Positions 13,057-22,978 of a stretch of 64,000 nucleotides of DNA are shown in pieces (positions within the stretch are counted from its first letter, which is position 1; each line of letters starts with the position of its first letter). A program made the translations under genes and the position numbers. Origin of the DNA: Tetrahymena elliotti 4EA. Taxonomy: Eukaryota > Ciliophora > Oligohymenophorea > Hymenostomatida > Tetrahymenidae. The stretch lies in contig JH720331.1 of assembly GCA_000231825.2 (NCBI GenBank), positions 341,441 to 405,440 of the forward strand, written 5' to 3'. The notes under the pieces are model-generated. The model saw nothing but the letters and a program-made list of their open reading frames with translations. It searched no databases and was not told where the DNA came from.

Positions 13057-13176
13057 TCAAGCTCTTTCAAAAGCTGATTCTGATTTTTTAAATAGATTTT
13101 CATATGAGTTTTCCTTGAAATCCCAATCTTTTACCAGAATTATTTTCTATTCATTAAAGAGAAAACATTTATTCAT
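13057..13176 (-). CDS. Possible short ORF (39 residues), unassigned
   Basis: Frame ATG 13176 to TGA 13057, with a balanced, protein-like composition (KIILVKDWDFKENSYENL; FKKSESAFERA). An in-frame TGA lies a few codons upstream of the ATG, so it is not an obvious exon continuation in that direction. It could be a microprotein, an exon relic or chance. Nothing around it supports a function. Confidence 0.2.
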
Positions 13177-15736
13177 TTCAAGTTTCCTCTTTCTTCAAGG
13201 AGGGGGATTTCGGAATAGCTTGAAAAGAAGTATATATTTGATTTATTTTATGTAAATAATTTCTTTTATTAAAAATTATTTGCTAATTGTTTAGACATTA
13301 AATTTTGAGAAACCATATTCCGTATATTATATTATTTTCTCATCTTTAGTATTCATGAATTTTTTGTTGATTTTTGCAATAAATTTTATATTTTTTAAAT
13401 ATTAAGACATTTATTTATTGTCAAGGATATTGGCGCCTTAATGAGTTGTAATTAACATTTAAAATTTTTATGGCTTTAGATATAAAGATAGATGAGGAGA
13501 GTCATTGAAGTGTAATTAAATAACCTTTACAAAAAATTTCAAAAAATAAAGAAGTTTCTTTCTTTTGATTTGATTATTTTTTTGGAAAAGAATCGAGTTT
13601 GGAAGTTAAATATCTTCCTAAATTATTTTTATTAAATGGTGAATTCTATTTAATCTAATAGAATTTATGACTACTAATTACAAAATTTTCCAAATATCTA
13701 ACTTTTGTAAGTAAAGCAGCTTAAGATGGTGGGCAAATAATTATCAATTTTGTTTTTAATTTTTATTAAAAAGGCCTTTTTAGTATTTAAGATAAAATGT
13801 TTAATTAGAATAGATACTTCTTGGATTAAATTAAAAAAGTAAATGCTGATAACTTTTATTCATTTATAAATATTTTTGTATATTTTAATCGGTGTATGGA
13901 AATAAAGAAAAACTCATAACAAATATGCTATATAAATATCCAAGCTTTTTACATATCTAATAAAAATATATGGATATAAGAATTATTATTTATTTAGAAT
14001 AAAAAAAACACTTATATTTCATTTTATTTTTTATAAATGGGATTTACTCTTATTACTTTTGGATCAAAATTTTAGTATTCCTAATTTATCTTTCATCTTA
14101 TTATAATTATTGGTGTAAATTTGTTAAAAAAGCTAATTATTCACTCTATTAAAGATCAATAAATTTTTTCAGAATATCAAATTATGAAATTATTTTATTT
14201 AAAATGATACAAATTCTAAATTTTATCAAAAATAATAGTACCGTTAATTTAAAAATTCCTAATAATTATGATTAAGCCTTAAAAATATATATAAAAGAAG
14301 AAATTTAGTAAGTAATCAAATTAATTATTCATTAACCCTTTTTTTCTAAGAAATATTTGAGAAAAAAAAGAAATTAAATATTACACTTTTCTGATCACTA
14401 AATCAGACTTTCTCAATCTTATTTTGGGAATTGATCTAGTAAAATTGTCAAAAAATTGATGAGATAGATAATTAGAATATCTGAAATTTAATTTTTTTAA
14501 CATTAAATTTATTTATTCTTTCTATCTCCATTTCTAAGTAAACACTCCTTTTTTAAAATAATAATTTAGAAGTTAGAATATTAATTCGGCGTTATCTAAT
14601 TAATAGTATGCCATATTTACTTTTATCATAAATAAAAGCTCTAATTTTTGCAACTTTAATTTAATTTTGAAAAATAAAAATATTAAATTATTTCGTCCAT
14701 CCATTTTTATAAAATAAATTGTTTACAAAATTGAAATTTAAAAATAGATTATTTTAAAATTAGAAATAATTTATTAATAAATTTTCAAAAGAAAAAATTT
14801 CAATCCAATAATTATTTTAAAAGAATTTTTAAAATAAAGGATTAATATCTTCTTTTTTTAAATTATCATTTTTAGGAAAAAGACAATATGGGTTAATGGT
14901 AATTTTAGGCCATTCTTTCAATTTCAAAATTGCCATTTGGATTTGTAGATAATATTTCTTTTTTAAAGGATTTACCACAAATATTAAAAAAGAAATTAGA
15001 GATAGAATTTATCTAGGATTATTTATCTAATCATCAACAGTCTTCAATTTTATTAAGCTGTATTTGTAGGTAATGTATAAAATATTGAATATTTAGAAGA
15101 TTCTTATATCTAAAATAAAAAAAACATACAAATAATTTTATTAGGCAAACTTATTTTTACAAAATTTTAAATAGTAAATCTTAATTTAAATCATTAGACA
15201 AAATTTAATAGGAAGGTAATTTCTTGAGAGTTAAAACTAGAAACTAATTTTTTTTTGAAAGTTATTTTACTTAAGTTAATAAATTTAATCAATGCAAATA
15301 GATGATAAAATATTTAATGATTGATAAATTAAAAAATTTAAATCCATTTTTATAAATTCTAATTTTGATTTGAATATTAAATTATTTTTGTTTTTTTCAT
15401 GAAATAAACTTATTCTAATTTCTTTTTTTCCTTTTCAAGTTTATATAATCAGTAAAATATTGATACATTTAACAGTAGATATAAATTTAAAGATTAAAAT
15501 TAAGTTTTTGTCAAAAAGAAAATAAAAAATTATTTTTGATTAGATCCTTTGATTGATTGTATATAATCTTATTCTTAAAAGTAGAAGATAGATAGCTTGA
15601 CACTAACAAAGAATAAATTTTCCTTCATAATAGAGTGAAAAAATGTGTAAAATTGATATATTTCTAAATTCATAAAATTTAAAATAAAATTTTTACTTAC
15701 ATAAATTTTTATTAGATTTAAATGAAATATTTTCGT
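13177..15736. other. Intergenic, long AT-rich stretch
   Basis: About 2.5 kb separating the divergent upstream side of DNase II copy B from the 3' end of the S28 peptidase gene. Apart from the short plus-strand frame at 14888-15088, nothing recognisable: poly-A/T runs and no conserved motifs. Confidence 0.55.
14888..15088 (+). CDS. Orphan ORF or exon relic (66 residues)
   Basis: Open from ATG 14888 to TGA 15086-15088 under the ciliate code. The sequence is protein-like (LPFGFVDNISFLKDLP, then KKKLEIEFIQDYLSN). A consensus-like acceptor (TTTTTAG) precedes it and a GTAATG donor-like site sits at about 15070. The phrase ISFLKDLP loosely recalls the C-linker of cyclic-nucleotide-gated channels, which are abundant in ciliates, but this is too weak to call. 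It may be a leftover exon of a lost gene or chance. Confidence 0.22.
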
Positions 15737-17197
15737 TCATTAGTTGATAAACATCTTAAGCTTTTGTTCAACAAAGTTAGATGGTTTATTGGTGTTAACA
15801 GATTGATAGAAATCTTAAACCCATTTAGTGTAGTGTTATATTAAGGAAGCTCTGGTCGATTACAATTAGGGACTGTCTGTGGTTTTAGGATATCTGAATT
15901 CAACACAATGACCACAATCAGTGCAATTGCTAATAATAGAATCCATATTTCCTTATGGGTAACGAACAGTAGCCCATTGCCATTCATCTTCAACACCGTT
16001 AGTGAAGACTATGTTAAATGCTTAAAGATTAGCTCCACCATAAAAAGTGTTGACCAAATCAGACTAAGGGAATTTGGAGAAGTTTTAGAAAGCAACATTA
16101 CATTATTTTTAGTAGAAGTTGACATCAACCTTTTTACTTCTCATAGGTTAAACTTAGTTGGCAGATTAGAACCATCCAAAGTAAGTGCAGACTTACCAAG
16201 TCCATTAACGACCGGATTCTTAGGCATCAAAAGCAGTGTTAGTAAGAGAGTTTGTATCATATCCATCAACAGGCTAATTATTTTTTGTGATAGCATAATC
16301 AACAACTAAATTAAGTTATTCGCCAAAAGTATCAGGAGCAAAAAGATTACAAAGATCTGTACGCTTACCATATTGAACCATACCAGCCCAGAGGTCACCA
16401 AAGTAAGATAAAAAATCATCATTTTCTAAGGTATCAGCCTTGAAGAGAGCTTTCAAATTTTTTGCTGCATCACCATTTTAGTTTAGAATTTCTTCAACAA
16501 TAGTGTTGAATTTTTAGATTTTAATAGGACATTCAGGACCACTGAGAGAAGTACTAGTGTAGATTTGATAATCGTATTGTTAGAAATCCATAATAGCATT
16601 AACAACAGCACTGGAAGCGTGAGCACCTACAGTCAAATGAGGATATTTATATCTAAACCAAGCACTCATAGCACCAGGGTAAGATCCACCAACGGTAATG
16701 AAAGGATTTTTGTCAGAAACTCCTAAAAATTAGGTTGATTTAAGGTAGGTGATAAAGTAAGCAAGATCAGCAAGACTTTAGTCAACAGTCAAGTATTGTA
16801 AATTATCAACACTCCAGGCATCTTAACCAAATCCAAAAGGTTATGAAACACCATAAAAACGATGTTCAACGCAAATAACCATAGCATTAAATTATTAGGC
16901 AACAAGCATATACCATCCAGATCCATTAGTTAAACCAAGTTGGGGTCCTTCACCTCCAATGAAGATAATAACGGTACCATTAACAGGATTAAATGGTGTT
17001 TCATAAACTGTGAATCTTTGATTGTAGGTTGCAGTACTAGAAGGATCAAAATGATCAACTTTCTAAGTAAAGAAGTAAGTAGTTTGTTCAATAGTTTGAT
17101 CACCGATTTTAGTGGAATAAGGAGCATTACTAGCGATACTTCCTACTGTAATTCCAACAAATAAACAAGCTAAGACTAGCTTTGCAACTAAACTCAT
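15737..17197 (-). CDS. S28 family serine carboxypeptidase (PRCP/DPP7-like)
   Basis: Intronless, 486 residues, ATG 17197 to TGA 15737-15739. S28 enzymes are lysosomal or secreted alpha/beta-hydrolase peptidases that cleave at prolyl (or related) bonds. N-terminal MSLVAKLVLACLFVGITVGS is a signal peptide. Family landmarks: TYFFTQKVDHFDP, IIFIGGEGP, CVEHRFYG (oxyanion and active-site flanks), GGSYPGAMSAWFR with the nucleophile Ser near residue 170, TNGVEDEW with the catalytic Asp (the usual Asp-Pro-Trp is Asp-Glu-Trp here), and GHCVEF with the catalytic His near 437. The triad is complete. It lies in the same orientation as the DNase II genes, consistent with a neighbourhood of phagolysosomal hydrolases. 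Substrate preference cannot be told from sequence. Confidence 0.93.
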
Positions 17198-18090
17198 TTT
17201 TAAAATGTTTGAGTATTCTTTTATAAACTTTTGTTTACAAAATATATCTTTAATCTTTAGTTTTTGATTAATAATTTAAAATGATCAATCGATTGATTAA
17301 TCTCAAGTATTTTGATTTTTTCATAAGGCTTTATAATAAATATTGGAAATTCTTAAGAATTAAGATGAATTTTAATAAATAATTAACACATGATATTTTG
17401 AAAGAAATTTTAAGATTTCATATACACTTTTTATTCTTTTATATAATCTTTTGTAAAAGTATATCTTCTTCATGTTAAGAAATTAAAAAACTTTTATTAT
17501 TTGTAAAATGATATGATAAAAATTAAAGAATAATAATGAATAAAATATTTTTTTCTATATTAAATTTACTTTTCATATTTGTCCAAATTATTTTAATATT
17601 TTAGAGCTATTTTTTTCATCAAAAATAATAATTTGATTTTTTTTGGATTTAATCAAAAAATAAATCATTCATTATTTTTGGCTAAAGGGAAATTATGAAA
17701 GATACTTTCAACTAAACTAGCTTAGATTGTGTAGAATAAAATATAAAATAGTTATATCTAAAAAAAATTAAATATTTAGTATTTACTTCTAATTATGTCT
17801 AATTTGCTGAAAAATTAAATTATTGTTAACCAAGTTTTTTTTTACAAATAATAAACAATTCAAAAATTAAAAAAACAATACTTTTAGATTGATAAATAAA
17901 GAATGAATCATTTGTAAAAAAAATTTACTATTTTTATTATTGATTGTGAAATAAAATTAAGATTTTTTTCATATAAAATTTCAATATTTTTGACAATAAA
18001 ATATTTTATTAACTTTCAAATTTATAGTTCAAATAGTGTAAGGCTATTGCTGACCCATTATTTTTTTAAAAGTAGTATGCACTTATCTGT
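17198..18090. other. Intergenic upstream of S28 peptidase gene
   Basis: About 0.9 kb, AT-rich, must hold the S28 promoter. No gene or repeat recognised. Confidence 0.6.
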
Positions 18091-18094
18091 TTAA

Positions 18095-18330
18095 AAAATA
18101 AACTGAACTACCTCCTCCTTTCCCTTGAAATGTCTATCTGCTTGTGTCTGTCTCCTAAGCAAACATAAGGTTTACTTTCATCAGGAGATATACAATATTT
18201 AGAGTGATCTTGTGTTTATTAGTAAATTAAACCATCAATAGTAATTAATATGTTAGAGTGAAACTCTTCTTAAGAACTTTTACTCCTAAGCTATACTCTT
18301 AAAGTTTATTGTATTGAAAACAACAAACAA
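18095..18330 (-). pseudogene. DNase II C-terminal fragment (third, broken copy)
   Basis: Minus-strand translation gives QDHSKYCISPDESKPYVCLG, nearly identical to the second catalytic-His region of copies A and B, preceded by a diverged stretch with little resemblance to the other copies. Immediately after YVCLGD the frame is lost: the expected INR...GGG segment continues in another frame (GGGSSVYF). No N-terminal half (signal peptide, HSTPKFP) is present. A decayed remnant of an ancestral tandem array of at least three DNase II genes. Seen directly; the pseudogene status follows from the frameshift and the missing half. Confidence 0.85.
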
Positions 18331-18339
18331 CTTTATCTT

Positions 18340-18956
18340 CAAATTTATAAACAAGAATTAATTAGTTTCTGATTGAGTTTGAAAAGTTTTTCTCATTTTT
18401 GAACTCCTTATTATTTGTAATATTTTTGTGTATTTTTTTCCTTTTATTTTAATTTCTTCAGAAATGATCTTATTGATCTTTTTTGTGAATTGGTTTAACT
18501 TTTACATTTTGGTTTTTAAAATTAAAATTTTTATTATTAAAATATTTATGGAGTTGTAGATTTATATTAATACCAGAAAAAATAAATTAACTTGATTACA
18601 TTAATTTTTGATATAATGGTTTTTATCATGATTTAATTCTATTTCTTCTCTTGTAAAACCATTGACTTATACTAATTTCATAATTTTTTAAACATTCTAT
18701 CTTCTGTATTTTTAATAGATAAAATAAAGATAATTTTCTAATGTGCTATTGATAATGATTTACTTTTACTTATTATTTTCAATAAAAATTATCATAACTT
18801 TTAAAGATTTTAAATTTATTAATCTTTAATTAAATTTTGGCAAAGTCTTAACTATTTAGTCCAAATTGATATTTCTCTTTTAAATTATTAAGCTATTTCA
18901 GAATTATAACTAAATAATATTTCATCTAAGCCTACTCATTAGTAATACAAAAGCTC
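18340..18956. other. Intergenic between DNase II relic and transposon relic
   Basis: About 0.6 kb, AT-rich; nothing recognised. Confidence 0.55.
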
Positions 18957-19042
18957 TTGGGTTGGAAAAAAGAGTTGGACATAATAGAGGGTACCTTAAG
19001 AAGATTACATTTACAAATAAATTTTATTAATAAATATAATTA

Positions 19043-19152
19043 ATAGTTGGAGTACCATCATCAGATACTAGGGTAATCTTTAATCTATATCTCATTATTT
19101 TAGATTCTATTTTCTTCATTATATTTATGGTATGAAATTAATATACCTCTAC
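19043..19152 (-). pseudogene. Captured fragment of RsmI gene
   Basis: The 110 bases match 1115-1235 of the RsmI gene (121 bases) at most positions, with a net 11-base deletion and scattered substitutions. The segment corresponds to the protein region from the SYHKYNE motif through SDAGTPTI. The 11-base deletion breaks the frame and no other part of RsmI is present. It lies between the left inverted terminus and the transposase, in the same orientation as the source gene. Direct sequence observation; capture by the transposon is inference. Confidence 0.9.
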
Positions 19153-19190
19153 AAATATATTTGAGCAAAATATTTATAAATGTAAGGAAC

Positions 19191-20135
19191 TCAACTTAGT
19201 GACTTTGAATTAGGAGGAATAATAGGGCTTAAACTAACAAAAATGAATGTTATAAGCTGCTAAGACTTTAGAATGTAACAACATGAAATTAAAAAAGTCT
19301 ATTAGAAGAGGTAAAGTGATCCTTAAATTGTAATGTAATCACTAAAAAGGTAAGGAAGACCTAAAAAGCTTGATGAAGAGTAAATAGAAGAACTAAAGGA
19401 CTTAGTGAAAGAGAAGCTATGAACAGAAAAGAGTTAGAAGTATCTAATATTGCTAATAATGAAAATCTTAAAAGTAAGAGTATAACAAATTATTTAAAAA
19501 TAGAAGGGTTTTATTAAGCCCTACTTTAGAAAACAATTGTAATTAGTGAGGAAAATTAGCTAAAAAGAGTAAAATGGGCTAAAAAAACCTATCACTGAGT
19601 AGACAGAAACTCATTAGATTAGGTATAGCAGTTAAAAGCAATAATTGTTTGTCACAAAAAGGTTTTGTCTGGGGTGCCATCTCAGCACATGGAGCCTTAT
19701 ATCTAGAATATTAAAGAACAATTTAATTAAGAAAAGTTTGTGTAAATTTAAGAAGATTTTTTTACAGAATGTGAAGAGTTTTTGGATGACAACCTTTTTC
19801 TAGCATGAAAATAACCAACCAGACCTCATACTGGATAGAAAGTATAAAATATAAGAGTTCTTTAATGAAAATAATAACATCATTTTACCTTGAACAAAGC
19901 TAAAGCCCCGATATTTATCTAATAGAAGGTATTAGGTGGAGTTCTCTAAAATGGAAAGTTAAAAGAGTCTCAAATTTTGACTATTTAGAAGGGTTTATTG
20001 AATTCCCAATTTTGTATTTTAGGGATAAAGTTCTAAATACAAATACTATAGATTAGAGCTTTTAGCTCATCCATAGAATATGTTAAAGCCATGTCTCTTT
20101 ATGATAAAGATATTTAAAAGTATATTCTAAACTCT
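19191..20135 (+). pseudogene. Tc1/mariner-family transposase, decayed
   Basis: Pieces of a DDE transposase occur in order but in different frames. N-terminal helix-turn-helix: GTQLSDFELGGIIGLK. Linker: RPKKLDEEQIEELKDLV. Then LKRVKWAKK, the pre-catalytic block FVWGAISAHGALYLEY, then ENNQP continuing one frame later as PHTG (the family D-N-x-P-x-H-T block), and PDIYLIEGIRWSSLKWKVK, matching the S-P-D-L-x-P-I-E-x-x-W block after a one-base loss in the preceding Trp codon. At least two or three frameshifts, so not functional. In the first block the canonical Asp is replaced by Glu, and in the last block the canonical Pro is Leu. Confidence 0.85.
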
Positions 20136-20275
20136 ATTAATAATATTCATAAAATCTTACATTAATTGATAGATAGAAATGAAAATTTAATTAATCGAAT
20201 TAAAATGTTCTTTTTTGTTCAACATGTTTTACAATTTTTATCATAAATACCTAGGTTTTTTTTTTTAATATATAC

Positions 20276-21347
20276 TCAATCTTTTTCTATCATAATATTA
20301 TTTAAGAATTGCTTAAAATATTTAACAATATTAGTTGCGAAACCATTGTGTTTAACATACCTTTCATTTGGTACCCAACTATTTTTTCCAACCCAATATT
20401 AACCATTATATTAAGGAATTTCAGACCCTGTAAATGTTAGAGGTCTCTAAAAATTATCTATTTTTACTCTCACAATCATTCTTGACCTGTTTCCAACATT
20501 AATTATCCTACAGATATCATTAACTACAAAAATAGGATCTTCTACAGTTCCATAGATTCTCAATTGGCTGTTGTTGAAGATGAAGTTGAAAGTTTACATT
20601 TTAAGATGGTCAATAGAAGTTATTTTTATATAAAAATTAAAACTACTTTAGTAGAAAAATAAAAAAATTTATCTTTCTCATAACTTATATTCCTCACCTT
20701 CAGAAGACGAATATTCTTACTTATTATCACTAATGTAAAAGTCTTCTTCATCACTGCTCAATTTTTCTTAATAGTTTTTTACATCATAATTAGAATCACT
20801 TTTAAAATATAAATTTTTGGCATCCTTCATTAAATTCCAAATTCCTTTAGAATATGAAGTAGACTAATGAACATTTGATCCCAATATTTTACCAAATTTA
20901 CCTTAAAATCCTCTATTAATAAAAGAATAGGATTTTATTGAGTCCTTTACTTCGTTACGATTATATTTAACTCTTAAAAAATAAAATGTAATTAAATTAT
21001 TTAAAAATTAAAATGACTTTATTAGAAATAATAATATTGTTAAGTATTTATACTTAAGAAAGCTATTTTTTTTCTAAATTTTTAACATTTTTCTTATAAC
21101 TATCTGTTTATCCAACATATTTTTTCAAAGAATCATCTATAATTAGTATTTTTTCTTGATAATTGTTTAGATTATCATAAAGCATAGATTCTATTTTACC
21201 TAGTAGATATTCTCCATAAGAAAAAATATTTTTTCTTTTACTATGTTGATATTTCTTTGAGAGCAACTTTAGAACACACTAATTCTATGTTTTAATAGAA
21301 TTTGATTATTCTTTTATGTATCCACTCTATTTCCAACTAATTATCAT
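20276..21347 (-). CDS. BRO-N-like domain protein
   Basis: Multi-exon minus-strand gene, ATG 21347 to TGA 20276-20278; the intron boundaries around 20950-21060 and 20640-20690 are tentative. The C-terminal exon contains NNSQLRIYGTVEDPIFVVND, then ICRIINVGN, resembling the start of the BRO-N domain (DNA-binding domain of phage, baculovirus, giant-virus and some mobile-element proteins). It continues YWVGKNSWVPNERYVKHNGF, an expected helix-turn segment. The middle exon is Ser/Asp/Glu-rich (KLSSDEEDFYISDN). The N-terminal exon is basic and unrecognised. Lying between a Tc1 relic and an ISXO2/Merlin relic, it may be mobile-element cargo or a domesticated gene. It is open under the ciliate code, but its introns are not fully resolved, so decay cannot be excluded. 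Confidence 0.5.
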
Positions 21348-21417
21348 TCTTTTATAATAAATTAGTTGTGAATTTTAGATAAATGTATTAATTTTTATTT
21401 AGTATTTTTATAGGTAA

Positions 21418-21585
21418 CTTGGAACAGATGGATCTACAGTGGAGATTGATGAAAGTATGTCCCAACACAAATATCATAAAGGGAGATATTGCATTGGTAG
21501 TGGGTCTTTAACTTTTATGAAAGAGGTAAAGGATGGTCAAGGTCAGTCTGCGTTCTTGTATAAGACCTACATCAAACTCTGATTC
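21418..21585 (+). pseudogene. ISXO2/Merlin-type DDE transposase fragment
   Basis: Plus-strand frame reads GTDGSTVEIDES followed by KYHKGRYCIG and AFLYK before TGA. V-E-I-D-E-S...K-(R/Y)-x-(R/K)-G-R is the first catalytic-Asp block of the ISXO2-like/IS1595 transposases, the bacterial relatives of eukaryotic Merlin elements. Only about 55 codons survive; neither the upstream zinc-binding region nor the downstream Asp/Glu blocks were found. A relic of a second, unrelated transposon next to the Tc1/mariner remnant. Confidence 0.65.
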
Positions 21586-22085
21586 CTTAGATAAAAAAGT
21601 ATCTATCTTATAATATAACTTTATCTGCTCTGATATGTAGAGAGTTAATCAATTTAATCTAAATGGAGGTAAACTTAATTTTCTTTCTAACATAAAATAA
21701 TTGTTACAATAAAAATTAGGTGGATAAAACACATACTCAAGATAAATAATGAGAAGGAAAAAGAAGTTACCTTAAGATATCAATCATATTCTTTTTTATT
21801 ATTAACAAAGAAGTAATACTCAGTTAATTTTTGATTTGATGAATAAATAAATACTTTAAGCAAAATCAATAAAATTTAATAAATTTTTTATTGGTGTCCA
21901 TTTACTTTATTTAATATGATACATGGAGTCATATTATTCACAATAATTAACTACTATGAAATTGTGAATATTTTAAATAAAACTTTAGGAGAAAAGTATT
22001 TGAAATAGAATTTATTTATTTATTTTAAATATTACCTTTAATTAAAAACTAATATCTAAAATTTCAGTGTATAGCCTTGAAAAAG

Positions 22086-22103
22086 GTAGTACCCTAGGGT
22101 ACT
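22086..22103. repeat. 18-bp perfect palindrome
   Basis: TAGTACCCTAGGGTACTA is its own reverse complement. It is GC-rich for the region, preceded by GTGTATAGCC and followed by CATATATATATATATA. It may be a transposon terminus or protein-binding site; no second copy was found in the window. Confidence 0.7.
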
Positions 22104-22441
22104 ATACATATATATATATATAATTACTGAACAAAAAAAAATATTTAGATGAGAATATTCTAATAAAAATATTTTTTTAATTAACAAATCGATATTTTTT
22201 TATTTAATTTAAATTCAATTAAGATTTATAAATAAAACTTGAAGAAATCAACAAAGAGTTACAAATAATTACAAAAATCTATTTAAAATTTTAAGCTTTG
22301 GCCAAATTTAAGTAGAAATCAGGTGAATTGTATTTTTTTTATATTTTGCAAAATTTTGTTTGAAAAAGTATTTCTATTTTTATTTAAATTGTTAATTAAT
22401 TGATATTTAATTTAGAACAAAAACAAATTTTGAAAAAACTT

Positions 22442-22978
22442 GGGTAAAAATAGTGTTTCATTATGAATTATGTTTTTTTGAATAAACAAATGAAGACTTT
22501 AATTTATGAGATCCTGACTGACTAACTTGGTTTGGCTTACTTGATATTTTTTTGTCTTGCTTATTCATTAAATTTGATTTTTTTCTTTCAGAATTCATTC
22601 AAATTTTTATACTTTTCACATTCTTAAAAATATTTATTTATTTTTATAACTTTTTAATAGTAGGAATAATATTGGTGGCATAGGAGCATAATGGTTAGGA
22701 TCTGAATTAGCAAAATGCTCCAATCTCTAAACATTAACTCTAGACCTTAAGTAAAAATAATGTTTCATTATCTTATGCAATTTTGAATGAATAAATAAAC
22801 ATTTTAATTTAAGAGAAGCTGGTTGAGTAACTTGGTTAGGTTACTTGATATTTGCTTGGTTTCTCATTCACTAATTTTGCTTTTTTGTTTCAGGGTTCAT
22901 TCAAATTTTTTTTGTTATTCTCATTTTTAAAAATATATTTTATTTTTAATACTTTTTAATAGTGAGAATAGTCTTGGA
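22442..22978. repeat. Diverged tandem duplication, about 230 bp per copy
   Basis: Copies at about 22442-22676 and 22750-22978 share, in order, TGTTTCATTAT, GAATAAA-AAA, TTTAATTTA-GAGA, TAACTTGGTT-GG-TTACTTG, TTCATTCAAATTTTT and TTTTTAATAGT. They are separated by about 75 bases of a different sequence. No shared reading frame; noncoding duplication. Confidence 0.8.

Larger units (their letters stand above)
18957..20396 (+). mobile_element. Degenerate Tc1/mariner element with inverted termini
   Basis: A 22-base segment at 18957-18978 matches the reverse complement of 20375-20396 with one mismatch, and both copies are followed inward by GGTACC (18990-18995; 20370-20375). The 1.44 kb between them holds a frameshifted Tc1/mariner transposase and a fragment of the window's RsmI gene. 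Size and arrangement fit a Tc1/mariner element, although no TA target duplication is obvious. The right arm overlaps the 3' part of the BRO-N-like frame, so the repeat could instead be an inverted duplication of a piece of that gene. Such elements are usually removed when the ciliate macronucleus forms, so a macronuclear relic is notable. Confidence 0.6.

Noticed and set aside
15908..16309. 133-residue plus-strand frame opposite the S28 peptidase gene
   Set aside because: Shadow of the well-supported minus-strand gene; no independent motif.
22670..22750. tRNA-like sequence (GCATAATGGTTAGGAT resembles a D arm / A box)
   Set aside because: No B-box (GGTTCGAxTCC) follows at the right distance and no acceptor stem pairs, so not a tRNA gene.
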